Assembly (NCBI RefSeq): GCF_000196255.1
Contig: NC_006370.1
Location: forward strand, 3,671,411 to 3,735,410
DNA length: 64,000 bases
Source: Photobacterium profundum SS9
Lineage (GTDB): Bacteria > Pseudomonadota > Gammaproteobacteria > Enterobacterales > Vibrionaceae
Direction: 5' to 3'
Of this stretch, positions 10,277 through 20,582 are shown piece by piece. Position 1 is the stretch's first letter; every line of letters starts with the position of its first letter. The translations under genes were made by a program, and so were the position numbers. Below the pieces are notes generated by a model. It worked only from the letters and a program-made list of their open reading frames with translations, had not been told where the DNA came from and made no database searches.

Positions 10277-11059
10277 TTAATTACCAAACATTAAGGCTGT
10301 CAGAACAAAGTCTAGCCCTAGTACTGCTAATGATGCATTAACCACGGTTCGTGTGGTCGCGAGACTAATACCTTCAGAGGTAGGAACAGCATCATAACCA
10401 TTGAATACTGCAATCCATGTAATGGTAATAGCAAAGACCACAGATTTAATAAGGCTATTGCCGATATCTTCCCCTAGCTCTACAGAAGCTTGCATGACAG
10501 ACCAAAAGCTTCCGTAGTCAATGCCTTTCCAATCCACACCAACGAGCTGCCCCCCCCAAATACCCACGGCGCTAAACATCATCGACAACAAAGGCATAGA
10601 AATAACCCCTGCCCAGAAACGCGGTGCGATCACTTGCCGCAGCGGATCAACCGCCATCATTTCCATGCTGGACAATTGCTCAGTGGCTTTCATTAGGCCA
10701 ATTTCGGCAGTTAACGCAGAGCCCGCTCTACCCGCGAAAAGTAATGCCGTCACAACAGGGCCGAGTTCCCGTAACAATGACAATGCGACCATTTGACCTA
10801 AACTTGTTTCGGCCCCAAAATCCACTAAAACAATATAGCCTTGCAGGCTAAGTACCATGCCAATAAATAAGCCTGACACCATAATAATGGCGATAGATAA
10901 AACACCCACTGAATACAATTGCTTCATCAACAGTGGAAACATTTTTTTCGGTTGCGGTTTACTGACTAGCGCGCCGTACAGTAATAATGTTGCGCGACCG
11001 ATAGTCTGAAACTTTTCAATACCTTGACGTCCGACGCTCGCAATAAAGTCAATGAGCAT
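10277..11059 (-). CDS. mlaE: Phospholipid ABC transporter permease MlaE
   Basis: Inner-membrane permease of the MlaFEDB lipid transporter. The 260 residues contain the MlaE/YrbE family features, including a multi-span core with [26 protein letters not shown] helices and [11 protein letters not shown], the segment that contacts the ATPase. mlaD follows after about 90 bases. Unlike E. coli, where mlaF and mlaE are adjacent, 218 bases separate it from mlaF. Confidence 0.95.
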   Translation of the reverse strand: MLIDFIASVGRQGIEKFQTIGRATLLLYGALVSKPQPKKMFPLLMKQLYSVGVLSIAIIMVSGLFIGMVLSLQGYIVLVDFGAETSLGQMVALSLLRELGPVVTALLFAGRAGSALTAEIGLMKATEQLSSMEMMAVDPLRQVIAPRFWAGVISMPLLSMMFSAVGIWGGQLVGVDWKGIDYGSFWSVMQASVELGEDIGNSLIKSVVFAITITWIAVFNGYDAVPTSEGISLATTRTVVNASLAVLGLDFVLTALMFGN

Positions 11060-11277
11060 AATTAAAACTGCCTTTCCCTATTATACCAATCTAGACAAAT
11101 ATCTGACTCACCCTTGTCGGTTAACATAGCCAAAATAACGTTAGCAATTTAACAATGAGATCCACTCGTTAATTCAATGACTATCTCGTTATTGACTATT
11201 TTCCGATGAAAAAACCAGACCATTTACTTATCTAGAATAGTCTTATGATTATTGTTATATATCTTTATTCTTAATCG
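11060..11277 (-). promoter_or_regulatory. mlaF-mlaE gap with a possible mlaE promoter
   Basis: A 218-base A/T-rich gap inside the mla cluster. A perfect TATAAT (minus strand, 11080-11085, extended by TGG upstream) sits about 20 bases before the mlaE ATG, with only a weak -35 region. If used, transcription would start about 14 bases before mlaE. No gene or clear terminator was seen in the gap. Confidence 0.4.
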
Positions 11278-12093
11278 CTATTTTGATGTTCTTTTTGCAA
11301 ACAAATCTTGTTCTAATGCTCGAGCTGGATACTGAAAAGGAACCGGTCCATCAGCATCACCATCTAAAAACTGACGCACACGTTCATCAGTATTTGCTCG
11401 TAATTCATCAGGCGTACCACTACCGATAATTTTACCGCCAGATAATAAATAAACTTTATCGGCAATACTCATCACTTCAGGTACATCGTGCGATACGATC
11501 ACCGAGGTAATACCTAATGCTTGATTTAAACTGCGAATCAATTTAACCAATACTCCCATAGTTATAGGATCTTGGCCCACAAACGGTTCGTCATACATCA
11601 TTAAATCAGGATCAAGTGCAATTGCCCGCGCTAATGCCGCTCTACGTGCCATACCACCTGATAACTCATTTGGCATAAGATCTGCGGCACCGCGAAGCCC
11701 TACCGCTTCCAGCTTAAGTAATACTAACGTATCTAATAGGTCTTCCGGTAAATCAGTATGCTCTTTTAATGGGAATGCCACGTTGTCGAATACGGTCATA
11801 TCGGTGAATAGCGCACCAGATTGAAACAACATGCTCATACGCTTTCTCACCTGATAAAGCTGAGCGCGTTTTAACTGAGGAACGTTAACTTGATCAAACC
11901 ATATCTCACCGTGGTCGGGAGCAATCTGGCCACCTATCAAGCGTAATAATGTCGTTTTACCGATCCCCGAAGGCCCCATGATCGCCGTCACTTTACCTTT
12001 TGGTACGTCTAAGCTGATATCATCAAAAATTTTCCGGTCTCCACGAGAAAACGATACATTTTTAATTGAGACTAATGTTTCACTCGATTCCAT
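11278..12093 (-). CDS. mlaF: Phospholipid ABC transporter ATP-binding protein MlaF
   Basis: ATPase that powers MlaFEDB lipid transport. It has 271 residues with Walker A GPSGIGKTT (40-48), signature LSGGM (144-148) and Walker B MMYDE (165-169). The LSGGMARR form of the signature is typical of MlaF/Ttg2A rather than of import ABC proteins. First gene of the mla cluster, reading away from yrbG. Confidence 0.95.
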   Translation of the reverse strand: MESSETLVSIKNVSFSRGDRKIFDDISLDVPKGKVTAIMGPSGIGKTTLLRLIGGQIAPDHGEIWFDQVNVPQLKRAQLYQVRKRMSMLFQSGALFTDMTVFDNVAFPLKEHTDLPEDLLDTLVLLKLEAVGLRGAADLMPNELSGGMARRAALARAIALDPDLMMYDEPFVGQDPITMGVLVKLIRSLNQALGITSVIVSHDVPEVMSIADKVYLLSGGKIIGSGTPDELRANTDERVRQFLDGDADGPVPFQYPARALEQDLFAKRTSK

Positions 12094-12588
12094 ACCCGCC
12101 CTGTTTAGTTATTCCGTCTTCTGCACTTACATGTTTAGACGCATCACTTTGAAAAAGTGTATTTTTTTACAATAGGTTATAAATCATAGGTACTTTATGC
12201 AGCCAACTCAAGGTGATAGAGGTTAGTTTATTGTCATTTCATCGCTATCGCTCTCATTGAGTGAGTTTAGCTAGTCACAATAATCAATTAACGGTCACTT
12301 CTTGACTGTCATTTATAGTGATAATAAATACCACCCTCAATTTTGCACGCCGTTTTAATGATGGTAGCATGCCTTTATCTATATGGTTTACTCGATCGTT
12401 TTTAAGGTGGTAATTAGACAATCAATTCAGGCCTACAAGAAAAATAGCCATTAGTGACAGCAATTAGTCACGACTATCGCTTCCCTTTTGCTAAGCTTCC
12501 CGTCAAAATTGCCCTAATAATATGTAAAATTCGTTCGTTAACGTTTAAATTAATCGCAAAGCGTATTTAAAAAAATAAAGGGATAAGA
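12094..12588. other. Divergent regulatory region between mlaF and yrbG
   Basis: About 495 bases with no gene. It must hold the mlaF promoter (leftward) and the yrbG/kds/lpt promoter (rightward). One candidate on the plus strand is TTGACT (12302-12307), 17 bases, TAAATA (12325-12330), about 260 bases before yrbG. A short inverted repeat GTGAC/GTCAC lies at 12455-12471. The yrbG ribosome site AAAGGGATAAG ends the region. Nothing else is recognisable. Confidence 0.5.
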
Positions 12589-13554
12589 ATGCTCGAAGCC
12601 ATTGTGTTGCTATGTATCGGTTTAGCCTTACTTGTATGGAGTGCAGATCGACTCGTGTTTGGTGCGGCAGCGCTAGCAAAAAACTTCGGTATTGCACCGC
12701 TTGTTATAGGCATGACTATTCTTGCCATGGGCTCTTCAGCCCCAGAAATGATGGTGTCTGCAACAGCAGCACTTGCCGGTAAAACCGATACCGCAGTCGG
12801 TAACGTACTGGGCTCTAATATCGCCAATATTGCCCTTATTATTGGTATTACCGCTTTAATAAAGCCGCTTTCGATTAGCTCCATTATTATTCGTCGCGAA
12901 TTACCCCTTATGCTTGGTGTTACGCTCATTGCCGGTTTCTTGCTATGGGATAACTACCTAGGCTTTATGGAAGGTGTGCTGCTTGTCGTACTTTTCATCA
13001 TGTTTTTACTCGTAATGCTGAAAATCAGCCGTAATGCTAAAGACATTGGCGACCCACTTGCTGAAGAGCAAGAATCAGAAATCCCAACAGGCGTGAGCAA
13101 CAAAGCAGCCATCATTTGGGTTGTTGTTGGTATCATCCTGTTACCTTATGCTGCAAGCATACTGGTTGATTCAGCCGTCACCATTGCGAAGCATTTCGGC
13201 ATGAGTGATCTTCTTATTGGACTCACTATTATCGCGATTGGTACCAGTTTGCCTGAACTAGCGGCTTCAATTGCCAGTATCTTCAAAGGTGAAGATGATA
13301 TGGCTGTCGGTAATATTATTGGCTCAAACGTATTCAATATACTCGCCGTTATGGGTATTCCTGGCTTAATTAATCCATCAGTCATCAGCCCACTCGCGAT
13401 GGGTCGCGATTTTTACGTTATGTTAGGTTTATCGGTTTTATTACTCTTAATGGCACTTGGTAAGCGTCGTAGAATCAATCGTGTAGAAGGTGGCATCCTT
13501 GTTTGCTGCTTCATGGCTTATCAGTTCCACCTTTTTTATACTATGGCAGCCTAA
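12589..13554 (+). CDS. yrbG: Calcium/sodium antiporter YrbG (CaCA family)
   Basis: Inner-membrane cation exchanger of the YrbG group. Its 321 residues hold two inverted halves, each with the alpha-repeat signature: MGSSAPEMM with GNVLGSNIANI in the first, and IGTSLPELAAS with GNIIGSNVFNI in the second. The acidic residues in the SAPE/SLPE motifs form the ion site. It is followed by kdsD after 12 bases, the standard yrbG-kdsD-kdsC-lptC-lptA-lptB order. The true substrate is not proven in E. coli. Confidence 0.93.
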   Translation: MLEAIVLLCIGLALLVWSADRLVFGAAALAKNFGIAPLVIGMTILAMGSSAPEMMVSATAALAGKTDTAVGNVLGSNIANIALIIGITALIKPLSISSIIIRRELPLMLGVTLIAGFLLWDNYLGFMEGVLLVVLFIMFLLVMLKISRNAKDIGDPLAEEQESEIPTGVSNKAAIIWVVVGIILLPYAASILVDSAVTIAKHFGMSDLLIGLTIIAIGTSLPELAASIASIFKGEDDMAVGNIIGSNVFNILAVMGIPGLINPSVISPLAMGRDFYVMLGLSVLLLLMALGKRRRINRVEGGILVCCFMAYQFHLFYTMAA

Positions 13555-13566
13555 CGGAGATTCCCC

Positions 13567-14538
13567 ATGTCAGAGAAGTTTGATTTTTGCGCCCATGGCC
13601 GTAAAGTTTTAGAAATTGAAATTGCTGCATTACAGCAGATATCCCAATACATTAATGGCTGTTTTACTCAGGCTTGTGAGCTCATTTTAAGTAGTCACGG
13701 CAAAGTCATCGTCATGGGAATGGGTAAATCGGGTCATATCGGCAATAAGATCGCCGCAACCCTGGCAAGTACTGGCACCCCTTCTTTCTTCGTTCATCCG
13801 GGTGAAGCCAGTCATGGTGATCTTGGTATGATTGAAAAAGGGGATGTCGTTCTAGCAATCTCAAACTCTGGCGAAGCCAGTGAAATTTTATCACTACTGC
13901 CCGTAATAAAACGCCTTGGTATTCCATTGATCAGCGTAACGGGCAAACCAGAATCAAGCATGGCAAAGTTCTCGCAAGTCCATTTGCAGATCACTGTTGC
14001 TGCAGAGGCTTGTCCGCTGAATCTGGCACCTACATCAAGTACAACGGCAACCTTAGCAATGGGGGATGCCTTGGCTATTGCACTAATGGAAGCGCGTGGT
14101 TTTACTGCTAATGATTTTGCGTTATCGCACCCTGGTGGTGCTTTAGGCCGTAAATTGCTGCTATGTATTGCAGATGTTATGCACACTGGCGACTTGCTTC
14201 CTATTATTGATGAAGCAGCCACCATTAAAGACGCCCTACTTGAAGTCTCACGTAAAGGCTTAGGCATGACGGCAGTGGTCAATAGTGAGCAGCAACTCAC
14301 GGGTATTTTCACTGATGGTGATTTACGTCGCTTACTGGATAAGCGCGTGGACATTCATAATACCGCGATTGGTGATGTGATGGGGCGCAACCCATCAACC
14401 ATTGAGGCAAATGTGTTAGCAGCAGAAGGCTTAAAATTGATGGAAGATAACAAGATCAATGGACTGCTTATCACTGAAAATGGCCAGTTAGTGGGTGCTT
14501 TAAATATGCATGATTTATTGAAAGCCGGAGTAATGTAA
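13567..14538 (+). CDS. kdsD: Arabinose-5-phosphate isomerase KdsD
   Basis: Converts ribulose 5-phosphate to arabinose 5-phosphate, the first step towards KDO of LPS. The 323 residues comprise an N-terminal SIS sugar-isomerase domain (about 35-185; GMGKSGHIG and SNSGEASE loops) and two CBS domains (about 200-320). The stop overlaps the kdsC start (TAATG), so the pathway genes are coupled. Confidence 0.95.
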   Translation: MSEKFDFCAHGRKVLEIEIAALQQISQYINGCFTQACELILSSHGKVIVMGMGKSGHIGNKIAATLASTGTPSFFVHPGEASHGDLGMIEKGDVVLAISNSGEASEILSLLPVIKRLGIPLISVTGKPESSMAKFSQVHLQITVAAEACPLNLAPTSSTTATLAMGDALAIALMEARGFTANDFALSHPGGALGRKLLLCIADVMHTGDLLPIIDEAATIKDALLEVSRKGLGMTAVVNSEQQLTGIFTDGDLRRLLDKRVDIHNTAIGDVMGRNPSTIEANVLAAEGLKLMEDNKINGLLITENGQLVGALNMHDLLKAGVM

Positions 14539-15095
14539 TGACAGATCAAGTCGATACGATTTATGGTCCGGTATGCTTAACCAACTATCAAAAAGCGAAA
14601 AACATTCGTTTATTAATTTGTGATGTTGATGGTGTGTTTTCAGATGGCCGTATTTACATGGGTAATGATGGTGAAGAATTAAAAACGTTTCATACCCGTG
14701 ACGGCTATGGCATTAAGTCCCTTATGAATGCAGGTATTGAAATTGCGATCATTACAGGTCGTCAATCTGCGATTGTAGAAAATCGTATGACCGCATTGGG
14801 CATCAAACACATCTATCAAGGGCAAGATAATAAAATTTCGGCTTATAACGATATTATTGCAAACCTCAACATTGATGCTGAACATACAGCCTATATTGGC
14901 GACGATTTAATTGATTGGCCGGTAATGGAAAAAATTGGCTTATCCGTTTGTGTTGCTGATGGCCATCCACTTCTGGCTCAGCGTGCTGACTTTGTCACTC
15001 GCATTCAAGGCGGTTGTGGTGCTGTACGTGAAGTTTGCGATCTTATTCTTGAAGCTCGAGGGGAATTAGACCAGCATAAAGGGCTAAGTATATGA
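14538..15095 (+). CDS. kdsC: 3-deoxy-D-manno-octulosonate 8-phosphate phosphatase KdsC
   Basis: HAD-family phosphatase that removes phosphate from KDO 8-phosphate in LPS synthesis. The 185 residues carry the nucleophile motif CDVDGVFSDG (D29, D31), TGR in motif II, and GDDLIDWPVM in motif IV. It overlaps kdsD by one base and lptC by four (ATGA), so translation is likely coupled through the operon. Confidence 0.96.
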   Translation: MTDQVDTIYGPVCLTNYQKAKNIRLLICDVDGVFSDGRIYMGNDGEELKTFHTRDGYGIKSLMNAGIEIAIITGRQSAIVENRMTALGIKHIYQGQDNKISAYNDIIANLNIDAEHTAYIGDDLIDWPVMEKIGLSVCVADGHPLLAQRADFVTRIQGGCGAVREVCDLILEARGELDQHKGLSI

Positions 15096-15655
15096 CGTTG
15101 CAAAGGCTATTCTGTGCACTACTTATTGTAATTTGTGCATGGTTTGGCTACTACTTGCTTGAAAATCGCTGGAAAGATGATATTCAAGTTGAGCCTGATG
15201 CGGAAAAACCATTATTTACGGGCAGCATTGTTACCAATACCGCGTTTAATGAATCAGGCATGCGTAGTTACCAAATTGATTCTGAGTATTTAGAACACTT
15301 TAGTGTGAGTGGTGATACCGATTTTGATAAGCCCGTGTTATGGGTATATCGCGATGGTGAAAATACAGAGTGGCGAATCAGTTCAAATACCGCCAAACTA
15401 GATAAAGACCAAGTCCTTCAAATGACGGGTAATGTACGTATATTTAACTTATTACCAGAATCCATCATGAAAGTTATGCAAACAGAGACTTTACGGCTGG
15501 ATTTAATCACCAAAGATTTTGATACCGCAGATCACGTTGTTATTACTGGCACTGGCTTCCAAAACGAAGGCACTGGAATGAAAGGTAATATGGACCGAAG
15601 CGTGGCAACCTTATTGAATAATGTGAAAGGTAGATATGAAGCTTTACAAAATTAG
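15092..15655 (+). CDS. lptC: LPS export system protein LptC
   Basis: Bitopic inner-membrane protein that receives LPS from LptB2FG and passes it to LptA. The 187 residues have one N-terminal membrane span (about 5-22) and a periplasmic beta-jellyroll, with the family's GNVRI region near residue 113. The ATG overlaps the kdsC stop, and the end overlaps lptA by 20 bases. Confidence 0.94.
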   Translation: MTLQRLFCALLIVICAWFGYYLLENRWKDDIQVEPDAEKPLFTGSIVTNTAFNESGMRSYQIDSEYLEHFSVSGDTDFDKPVLWVYRDGENTEWRISSNTAKLDKDQVLQMTGNVRIFNLLPESIMKVMQTETLRLDLITKDFDTADHVVITGTGFQNEGTGMKGNMDRSVATLLNNVKGRYEALQN

Positions 15656-16133
15656 CACTCTGCTGTTTCTGTGTTTAAGCACACCAAGCTGGGCATTAAG
15701 CAACGATACAGAGCAACCCATTTATATCGACTCTGATAACCAAGAATTGGATATCCAAAAAAACATCGTGACCTTTACAGGCAATGTTATTTTGCGCCAA
15801 GGCAGCATCGACATTCGTGCCGATAAAGTCGTGATTACCCGCCCAAATGGTCAGGACGGTCAAGAAACTATCGATGCCTATGGTAAGCCAGCAACCTTCC
15901 ATCAAATCATGGATGATGGTAAACCTATCGATGGAGCTTCGTTAAAAATGCGTTATGAAACAGCTATCGACTTCTTGAAAATGACTGACGAAGCCATTTT
16001 GATTCAAGAAGGCAGCGAGATTCAAGGTAACGTCATCACCTATAAAATTGATGAACAAAGATTAGTTGCTGAAAGTGGTAAGACAAAGCGTGTTACTACC
16101 ATTCTTCAACCTAAAAACCTTAACAAAAAATAA
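15636..16133 (+). CDS. lptA: LPS-assembly bridge protein LptA
   Basis: Periplasmic protein that forms the LPS bridge between LptC and LptD. The 165 residues have a signal peptide (about 1-20, ending SWA) and an OstA-like repeat domain with PIYIDSDNQELD and FTGNVILRQG. It lies in the lptC-lptA-lptB series, overlapping lptC, with lptB 9 bases later. Confidence 0.95.
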   Translation: MKLYKISTLLFLCLSTPSWALSNDTEQPIYIDSDNQELDIQKNIVTFTGNVILRQGSIDIRADKVVITRPNGQDGQETIDAYGKPATFHQIMDDGKPIDGASLKMRYETAIDFLKMTDEAILIQEGSEIQGNVITYKIDEQRLVAESGKTKRVTTILQPKNLNKK

Positions 16134-16142
16134 GCGGCGGCA

Positions 16143-16868
16143 ATGGCAATACTAAAAGCAGAACACTTAGCCAAAAGTTATAACGGACGTAAAGTCGTTT
16201 CAGACGTGAGCCTTGAAGTGGAATCAGGCAAGATTGTTGGCTTACTTGGACCAAACGGTGCAGGTAAAACCACCTCGTTTTACATGATTGTCGGATTAGT
16301 GGCACGTGATGAAGGTAAAATTACGATTGATGGTACCGACATTAGCCTTCAGCCTATGCACAATCGTTCTCGCATGGGTATTGGGTATCTGCCGCAAGAA
16401 GCCTCTATTTTCCGTCGTTTGTCGGTTCACGACAACCTAATGGCTGTGCTGCAAACCCGTAAAGAAATCACAAAACAACAGCGCCAAGATAAACTTGAAG
16501 AATTATTAAATGAATTCAACATTCAGCACATCCGCAATAGTTTAGGCATGGCGCTATCAGGTGGTGAACGCCGCCGCGTAGAAATTGCACGGGCACTCGC
16601 TGCAAATCCAAAATTCATTCTGCTTGATGAACCATTTGCAGGTGTCGATCCTATCTCTGTGATCGACATCAAAAAAATCATCGAACATTTACGCGATCGT
16701 GGGCTTGGTGTACTGATTACCGATCATAACGTTCGTGAAACATTGGATGTTTGTGAGCATGCATATATTGTAAGCCAAGGTCATTTGATCGCAAATGGCA
16801 CACCATCAGATGTATTGAATGATGAGCATGTGAAACGTGTTTATCTAGGTGACCAGTTCCGTCTATAG
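16143..16868 (+). CDS. lptB: LPS export ABC transporter ATP-binding protein LptB
   Basis: ATPase dimer that drives LPS extraction with LptF/LptG. It has 241 residues with Walker [10 protein letters not shown] (36-44), Q-loop YLPQEASIF, signature LSGGERRR and Walker B FILLDEP, all in canonical order. lptF and lptG are not in this window, as usual. Confidence 0.97.
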   Translation: MAILKAEHLAKSYNGRKVVSDVSLEVESGKIVGLLGPNGAGKTTSFYMIVGLVARDEGKITIDGTDISLQPMHNRSRMGIGYLPQEASIFRRLSVHDNLMAVLQTRKEITKQQRQDKLEELLNEFNIQHIRNSLGMALSGGERRRVEIARALAANPKFILLDEPFAGVDPISVIDIKKIIEHLRDRGLGVLITDHNVRETLDVCEHAYIVSQGHLIANGTPSDVLNDEHVKRVYLGDQFRL

Positions 16869-16921
16869 TTAGAAATAGATGGCAGGCACAATAAATATAA
16901 TAACAAGGTGTATAAACACGA

Positions 16922-18436
16922 ATGAAAACCTCGCTCCAGCTTAAGCTAGGCCAACAATTGGCAATGACGCCACAATTACAGCAAGCGATTCGTTTGTTGC
17001 AATTATCGACTTTGGATCTACAGCAAGAAATCCAAGAAGCTTTGGACAGCAATCCTTTGTTGGAGCTCGAGGAAAACCCTAACGATTCAGATTCCGACTC
17101 ATCCGATAATGATAAAAATACGGAGTCCGTGAGTTCAGAACAAAATGATTCAGAAGGTCCGACCGATACTGACTCATCAGACAATATTCAATCAGAACCT
17201 GAACCATTCGACACATCAGAAGTTATCGAGCAACGTGAAATGCCCGAAGAACTGCCTGTCGATACAACTTGGGATGATGTTTATAGCTCAGGAACCGGTA
17301 GCACCGGCATTGCTGTTAATGATGAAATGCCCGTCTATCAAGGTGAAACAACGGAATCACTTCAAGATTATTTGATGTGGCAAGTTCACCTAACGCCCTT
17401 CTCAGAAACCGATTTAACCATTGCGACCGCTATCATTGATGCCGTTGACGATAGAGGTTATCTGACTTGTTCAGCTGATGACATTCTTGAAAGCATGGGC
17501 GATGAAGAAGTTGAGTTAGATGAAGTAGTAGCTGTATTGAAACGGGTGCAACAATTTGACCCTTTAGGTGTTGCCTCTCGAAATTTGCAAGAATGCCTAC
17601 TGCTTCAGCTTGCAACGTTCCCCGAAGATACACCATGGCTAATTGAAGCGAAAATTTTGCTCAATCAACATATTGATTTATTGGGTAACCGTGATTATCG
17701 CCAGTTGATGGGTGAAACTAAATTAAAAGAGAGTGAACTCAAATCAGTGATGCAACTGATTCATAGTTTAGCCCCACGCCCTGGCAATCGTATTATCGCG
17801 TCAGAAACTGAATATGTCATTCCTGATGTGTCTGTTATAAAAAATCATGGCAAGTGGGTAGTCACCATCAACCCTGATAGCGTACCTCGTATTCGAGTGA
17901 ACCAACAATACGCAGCACTCAGCAAAACCACACGCAACAGTGCTGATAGCCTATTTATCCGCACCCATTTACAAGATGCTAAATGGTTAATTAAAAGCTT
18001 AGAAAGCCGAAATGAAACCCTTTTAAAAGTGTCTCGTTGTATTGTTGAGCATCAGCAAGATTTCTTTGAGTATGGCGAAGAAGCCATGAAGCCGATGGTA
18101 CTGAATGATATTGCGCTCGACGTTGAAATGCACGAATCAACGATTTCTCGTGTTACTACGCAAAAGTACATGCATACACCTCGTGGCATATTCGAATTAA
18201 AATACTTTTTCTCAAGTCATGTTAATACCGATAGCGGGGGTGAATGTTCATCAACCGCCATCCGAGCACTTGTTAAGAAGTTAGTCGCGGCAGAAAACCA
18301 AGCAAAACCTCTTAGTGACAGCAAAATTGCGACTTTATTGGCAGAACAAGGCATCATGGTAGCGAGAAGAACCATTGCTAAATACCGTGAATCCTTGGGA
18401 ATTTCGCCATCTAACCAACGAAAACGTCTGATCTAA
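16922..18436 (+). CDS. rpoN: RNA polymerase sigma-54 factor
   Basis: Alternative sigma factor recognising -24/-12 promoters and needing enhancer-binding ATPases. The 504 residues show a glutamine-rich region I ([19 protein letters not shown]), an acidic, serine-rich region II (about 45-115), the core-binding region, and the DNA-binding C-terminus with the RpoN box [10 protein letters not shown] (481-490). It is followed by hpf-ptsN-rapZ-npr, the classic rpoN cluster. Confidence 0.97.
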   Translation: MKTSLQLKLGQQLAMTPQLQQAIRLLQLSTLDLQQEIQEALDSNPLLELEENPNDSDSDSSDNDKNTESVSSEQNDSEGPTDTDSSDNIQSEPEPFDTSEVIEQREMPEELPVDTTWDDVYSSGTGSTGIAVNDEMPVYQGETTESLQDYLMWQVHLTPFSETDLTIATAIIDAVDDRGYLTCSADDILESMGDEEVELDEVVAVLKRVQQFDPLGVASRNLQECLLLQLATFPEDTPWLIEAKILLNQHIDLLGNRDYRQLMGETKLKESELKSVMQLIHSLAPRPGNRIIASETEYVIPDVSVIKNHGKWVVTINPDSVPRIRVNQQYAALSKTTRNSADSLFIRTHLQDAKWLIKSLESRNETLLKVSRCIVEHQQDFFEYGEEAMKPMVLNDIALDVEMHESTISRVTTQKYMHTPRGIFELKYFFSSHVNTDSGGECSSTAIRALVKKLVAAENQAKPLSDSKIATLLAEQGIMVARRTIAKYRESLGISPSNQRKRLI

Positions 18437-18462
18437 CCAGATATAACGAAAGGAAGATGTCT

Positions 18463-18750
18463 ATGCAAATCAATATCACTGGGCACCATGTTGAAGTTAC
18501 TCAAGCTCTTCGCGAATATGTCACGACTAAATTTGACAAGCTAGAGCGCTTTTTCGATAAGATTAATAATGTTCAAGTGATTTTGACCGTAGATAAACTA
18601 CATCAAATAGCCGAAGCTACCTTGCACATTAATGGTGGTGAAATCCACGCAAAAGCGGATTCTGAAAATATGTATGCCGCTATAGACTCATTGACTGATA
18701 AACTCGTCCGTCAATTAAACAAACATAAAGATAAGCTCAACAGTCACTAA
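18463..18750 (+). CDS. hpf: Ribosome hibernation promoting factor HPF (short form)
   Basis: Binds the 30S decoding region and promotes 100S dimers when growth slows. The 95 residues equal E. coli HPF, so this is the short type. The start is the second ATG (18463): the AGGAAG ribosome site is correctly spaced for it, and it aligns with MQINITGHHVEVTQALREYV. It lies between rpoN and ptsN. Confidence 0.95.
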   Translation: MQINITGHHVEVTQALREYVTTKFDKLERFFDKINNVQVILTVDKLHQIAEATLHINGGEIHAKADSENMYAAIDSLTDKLVRQLNKHKDKLNSH

Positions 18751-18752
18751 TT

Positions 18753-19202
18753 ATGCATCTTAGTAACGTATTGAGCCTGGACTGCACAAAAAGTGCAGTT
18801 CACTGCTCCAGCAAAAAACGCGCCCTAGAAATTATCAGCGAGATTGCCGCTGAGCACCTTGACCAAAATCCACAGCCTCTTTTTGAATGTATTTTAAATC
18901 GTGAAAAAATGGGCAGTACAGGAATTGGTAACGGTATCGCTATCCCACACGGTCGAATTCAAAACAGTGATAAAGCTATCGCTATTCTAATTCAGTGTCA
19001 GGATCCCATTCAATTTGATGCCATCGATAACCAACCTGTCGATCTTCTTTTTGCTTTACTCGTGCCTGATGCACAATGTAAAGAGCACTTAAAGACCCTT
19101 TCAAGCATGGCAGAAAAGCTCAGTAATAAGCAGGTTTGTAAACAATTACGAACGGCTAAAAGTGATGAAGAGCTTTATCAAATCATGACAAATGAATCAT
19201 AA
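18753..19202 (+). CDS. ptsN: Nitrogen phosphotransferase system EIIA (PtsN)
   Basis: EIIA-Ntr, the terminal phosphoacceptor of the regulatory PTS. It links nitrogen and potassium status to transport and envelope functions. The 149 residues include the active-site histidine H66 in GIAIPHGRI. It starts two bases after hpf ends. Its phosphodonor NPr is encoded two genes downstream. Confidence 0.95.
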   Translation: MHLSNVLSLDCTKSAVHCSSKKRALEIISEIAAEHLDQNPQPLFECILNREKMGSTGIGNGIAIPHGRIQNSDKAIAILIQCQDPIQFDAIDNQPVDLLFALLVPDAQCKEHLKTLSSMAEKLSNKQVCKQLRTAKSDEELYQIMTNES

Positions 19203-19238
19203 TTATCTATACCCCGTAATGATTGAGGTAGGTTAACC

Positions 19239-20087
19239 ATGCAGTTAATGGTCGTAAGTGGACGCTCTGGTTCAGGAAAATCCGTAGCACTACGTGTGTT
19301 AGAAGATCTTGGTTATTACTGTGTTGATAATCTTCCCGTGACTCTACTACCACAATTTATCAGTACGGTTGAAAATAACGAGCAAGATATTGCGGTAAGT
19401 ATCGATGTACGTAACATGCCCTCTGAATCAGGCGTGATCCAAAAAACATTGAATTCACTCGATGATAAATTGGATATTAACGTCATCTTTATTGATGCTG
19501 ACGACAAAGAATTGGTGAAGCGTTATAGCGAAACTCGACGCTTACACCCTCTTTCAAAACACGATATGAGCTTAGAGCAAGCTATTCAGTCTGAAAGTGC
19601 GATTGTCGCTGATATCAAAGAACACGCTGACTTAGTGATCGATACAACCAATAAATCGATTCATGATTTAAGTGAGACGGTTCGAGCACGTGTACTGGGG
19701 CGTGAATCACGTAAGCTGATATTAGTATTTGAATCGTTCGGCTTCAAACATGGTTTACCCACAGACGCTGATTACGTGTTTGATGTTCGCTTTTTGCCAA
19801 ACCCGCATTGGGTTCCTGAACTAAAACCCCAAACGGGTTTAGATCAAGAGGTCAAAGAATTCCTTGTCGGGCATGCTGAAGTCAATAAATTGATTTACCA
19901 GATCCGTAACTTCATCGAAACTTGGCTGCCTCTGCTCGAAAAAAATAACCGCAGTTATCTTACTGTTGCAATTGGTTGCACTGGTGGTCAACACCGCTCT
20001 GTCTATGTTGCCCAACAACTCGCAGATCATTTCCTTCATGATGGGCAACAAGTACAAATTCGCCACCGTACACTGGAAAGTAAATAA
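19239..20087 (+). CDS. rapZ: RNase adapter protein RapZ
   Basis: P-loop protein that binds small RNA GlmZ and directs RNase E to it, controlling glmS and amino-sugar supply. It has 282 residues with Walker A GRSGSGKS (8-15) and the C-terminal RNA-binding part with [11 protein letters not shown]. It overlaps npr by one base (TAATG). GlmY/GlmZ genes were not seen in the window. Confidence 0.96.
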
Positions 20088-20362
20088 TGCCAGCATTAAG
20101 CCGTGAACTGTTCATTAAAAATCGCCTAGGTCTACATGCAAGAGCAGCCATAAAACTGGTTGAATTAACCCAAAGTTTCGAAGCAACTATCACTATCAGT
20201 AATGATGAAAAAAGTGCTACTGCAGACAGCGTAATGGGATTATTGATGCTTGAATCGGCGCAAGGTCAGCAAATCAACGTTAGCGCAGAAGGAAGTGATG
20301 CCGAACAAGCGCTTAATGCTGTCACCGACCTTATTGAGGCGGGTTTTGATGAAGATAATTAA
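20087..20362 (+). CDS. npr: Phosphocarrier protein NPr (PTS-Ntr HPr-like)
   Basis: HPr paralogue (PtsO) carrying phosphate from EI-Ntr to PtsN. The 91 residues have the phosphohistidine H17 in RLGLHARAA and the regulatory serine region SVMGLLML. Last gene of the rpoN cluster; about 220 bases of non-coding sequence follow before mgtE. Confidence 0.95.
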   Translation: MPALSRELFIKNRLGLHARAAIKLVELTQSFEATITISNDEKSATADSVMGLLMLESAQGQQINVSAEGSDAEQALNAVTDLIEAGFDEDN

Positions 20363-20407
20363 TCGATGTTCTAGCCGTTAAATAAACACTAAACACCGAT
20401 AAATGAA

Positions 20408-20496
20408 TCGATAATGACGGTAAAAGTCGTAATCTACAGCAACTATTACCACCTTCACCGTTATTGTCGATTTAACACCAGCATTAAATATTTAAT
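20408..20496 (+). promoter_or_regulatory. Nested palindromes between npr and mgtE
   Basis: A 14-base inverted repeat (20408-20421 with 20457-20470, 12 of 14 matching, TCGATAATGACGGT-like) encloses a smaller GTAAT/ATTAC stem (20429-20433, 20445-20449). A perfect 14-base palindrome ATTAAATATTTAAT follows at 20483-20496. It could be the end of the rpoN operon, part of the mgtE leader, or a scattered repeat. I do not recognise a known magnesium riboswitch. Confidence 0.5.
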
Positions 20497-20582
20497 TCCT
20501 CTTAAATCTGGTGAGACAACAGCCTTCGTAATACGTTAAAATTCAAATTATTGCGCCATCAATTCATAAGGTCCCATTGCCT

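Noticed and set aside
13812..14354. 180-codon open frame opposite to kdsD
   Set aside because: Lies fully antisense within a well-conserved gene, has no ribosome site and no recognisable protein motif.
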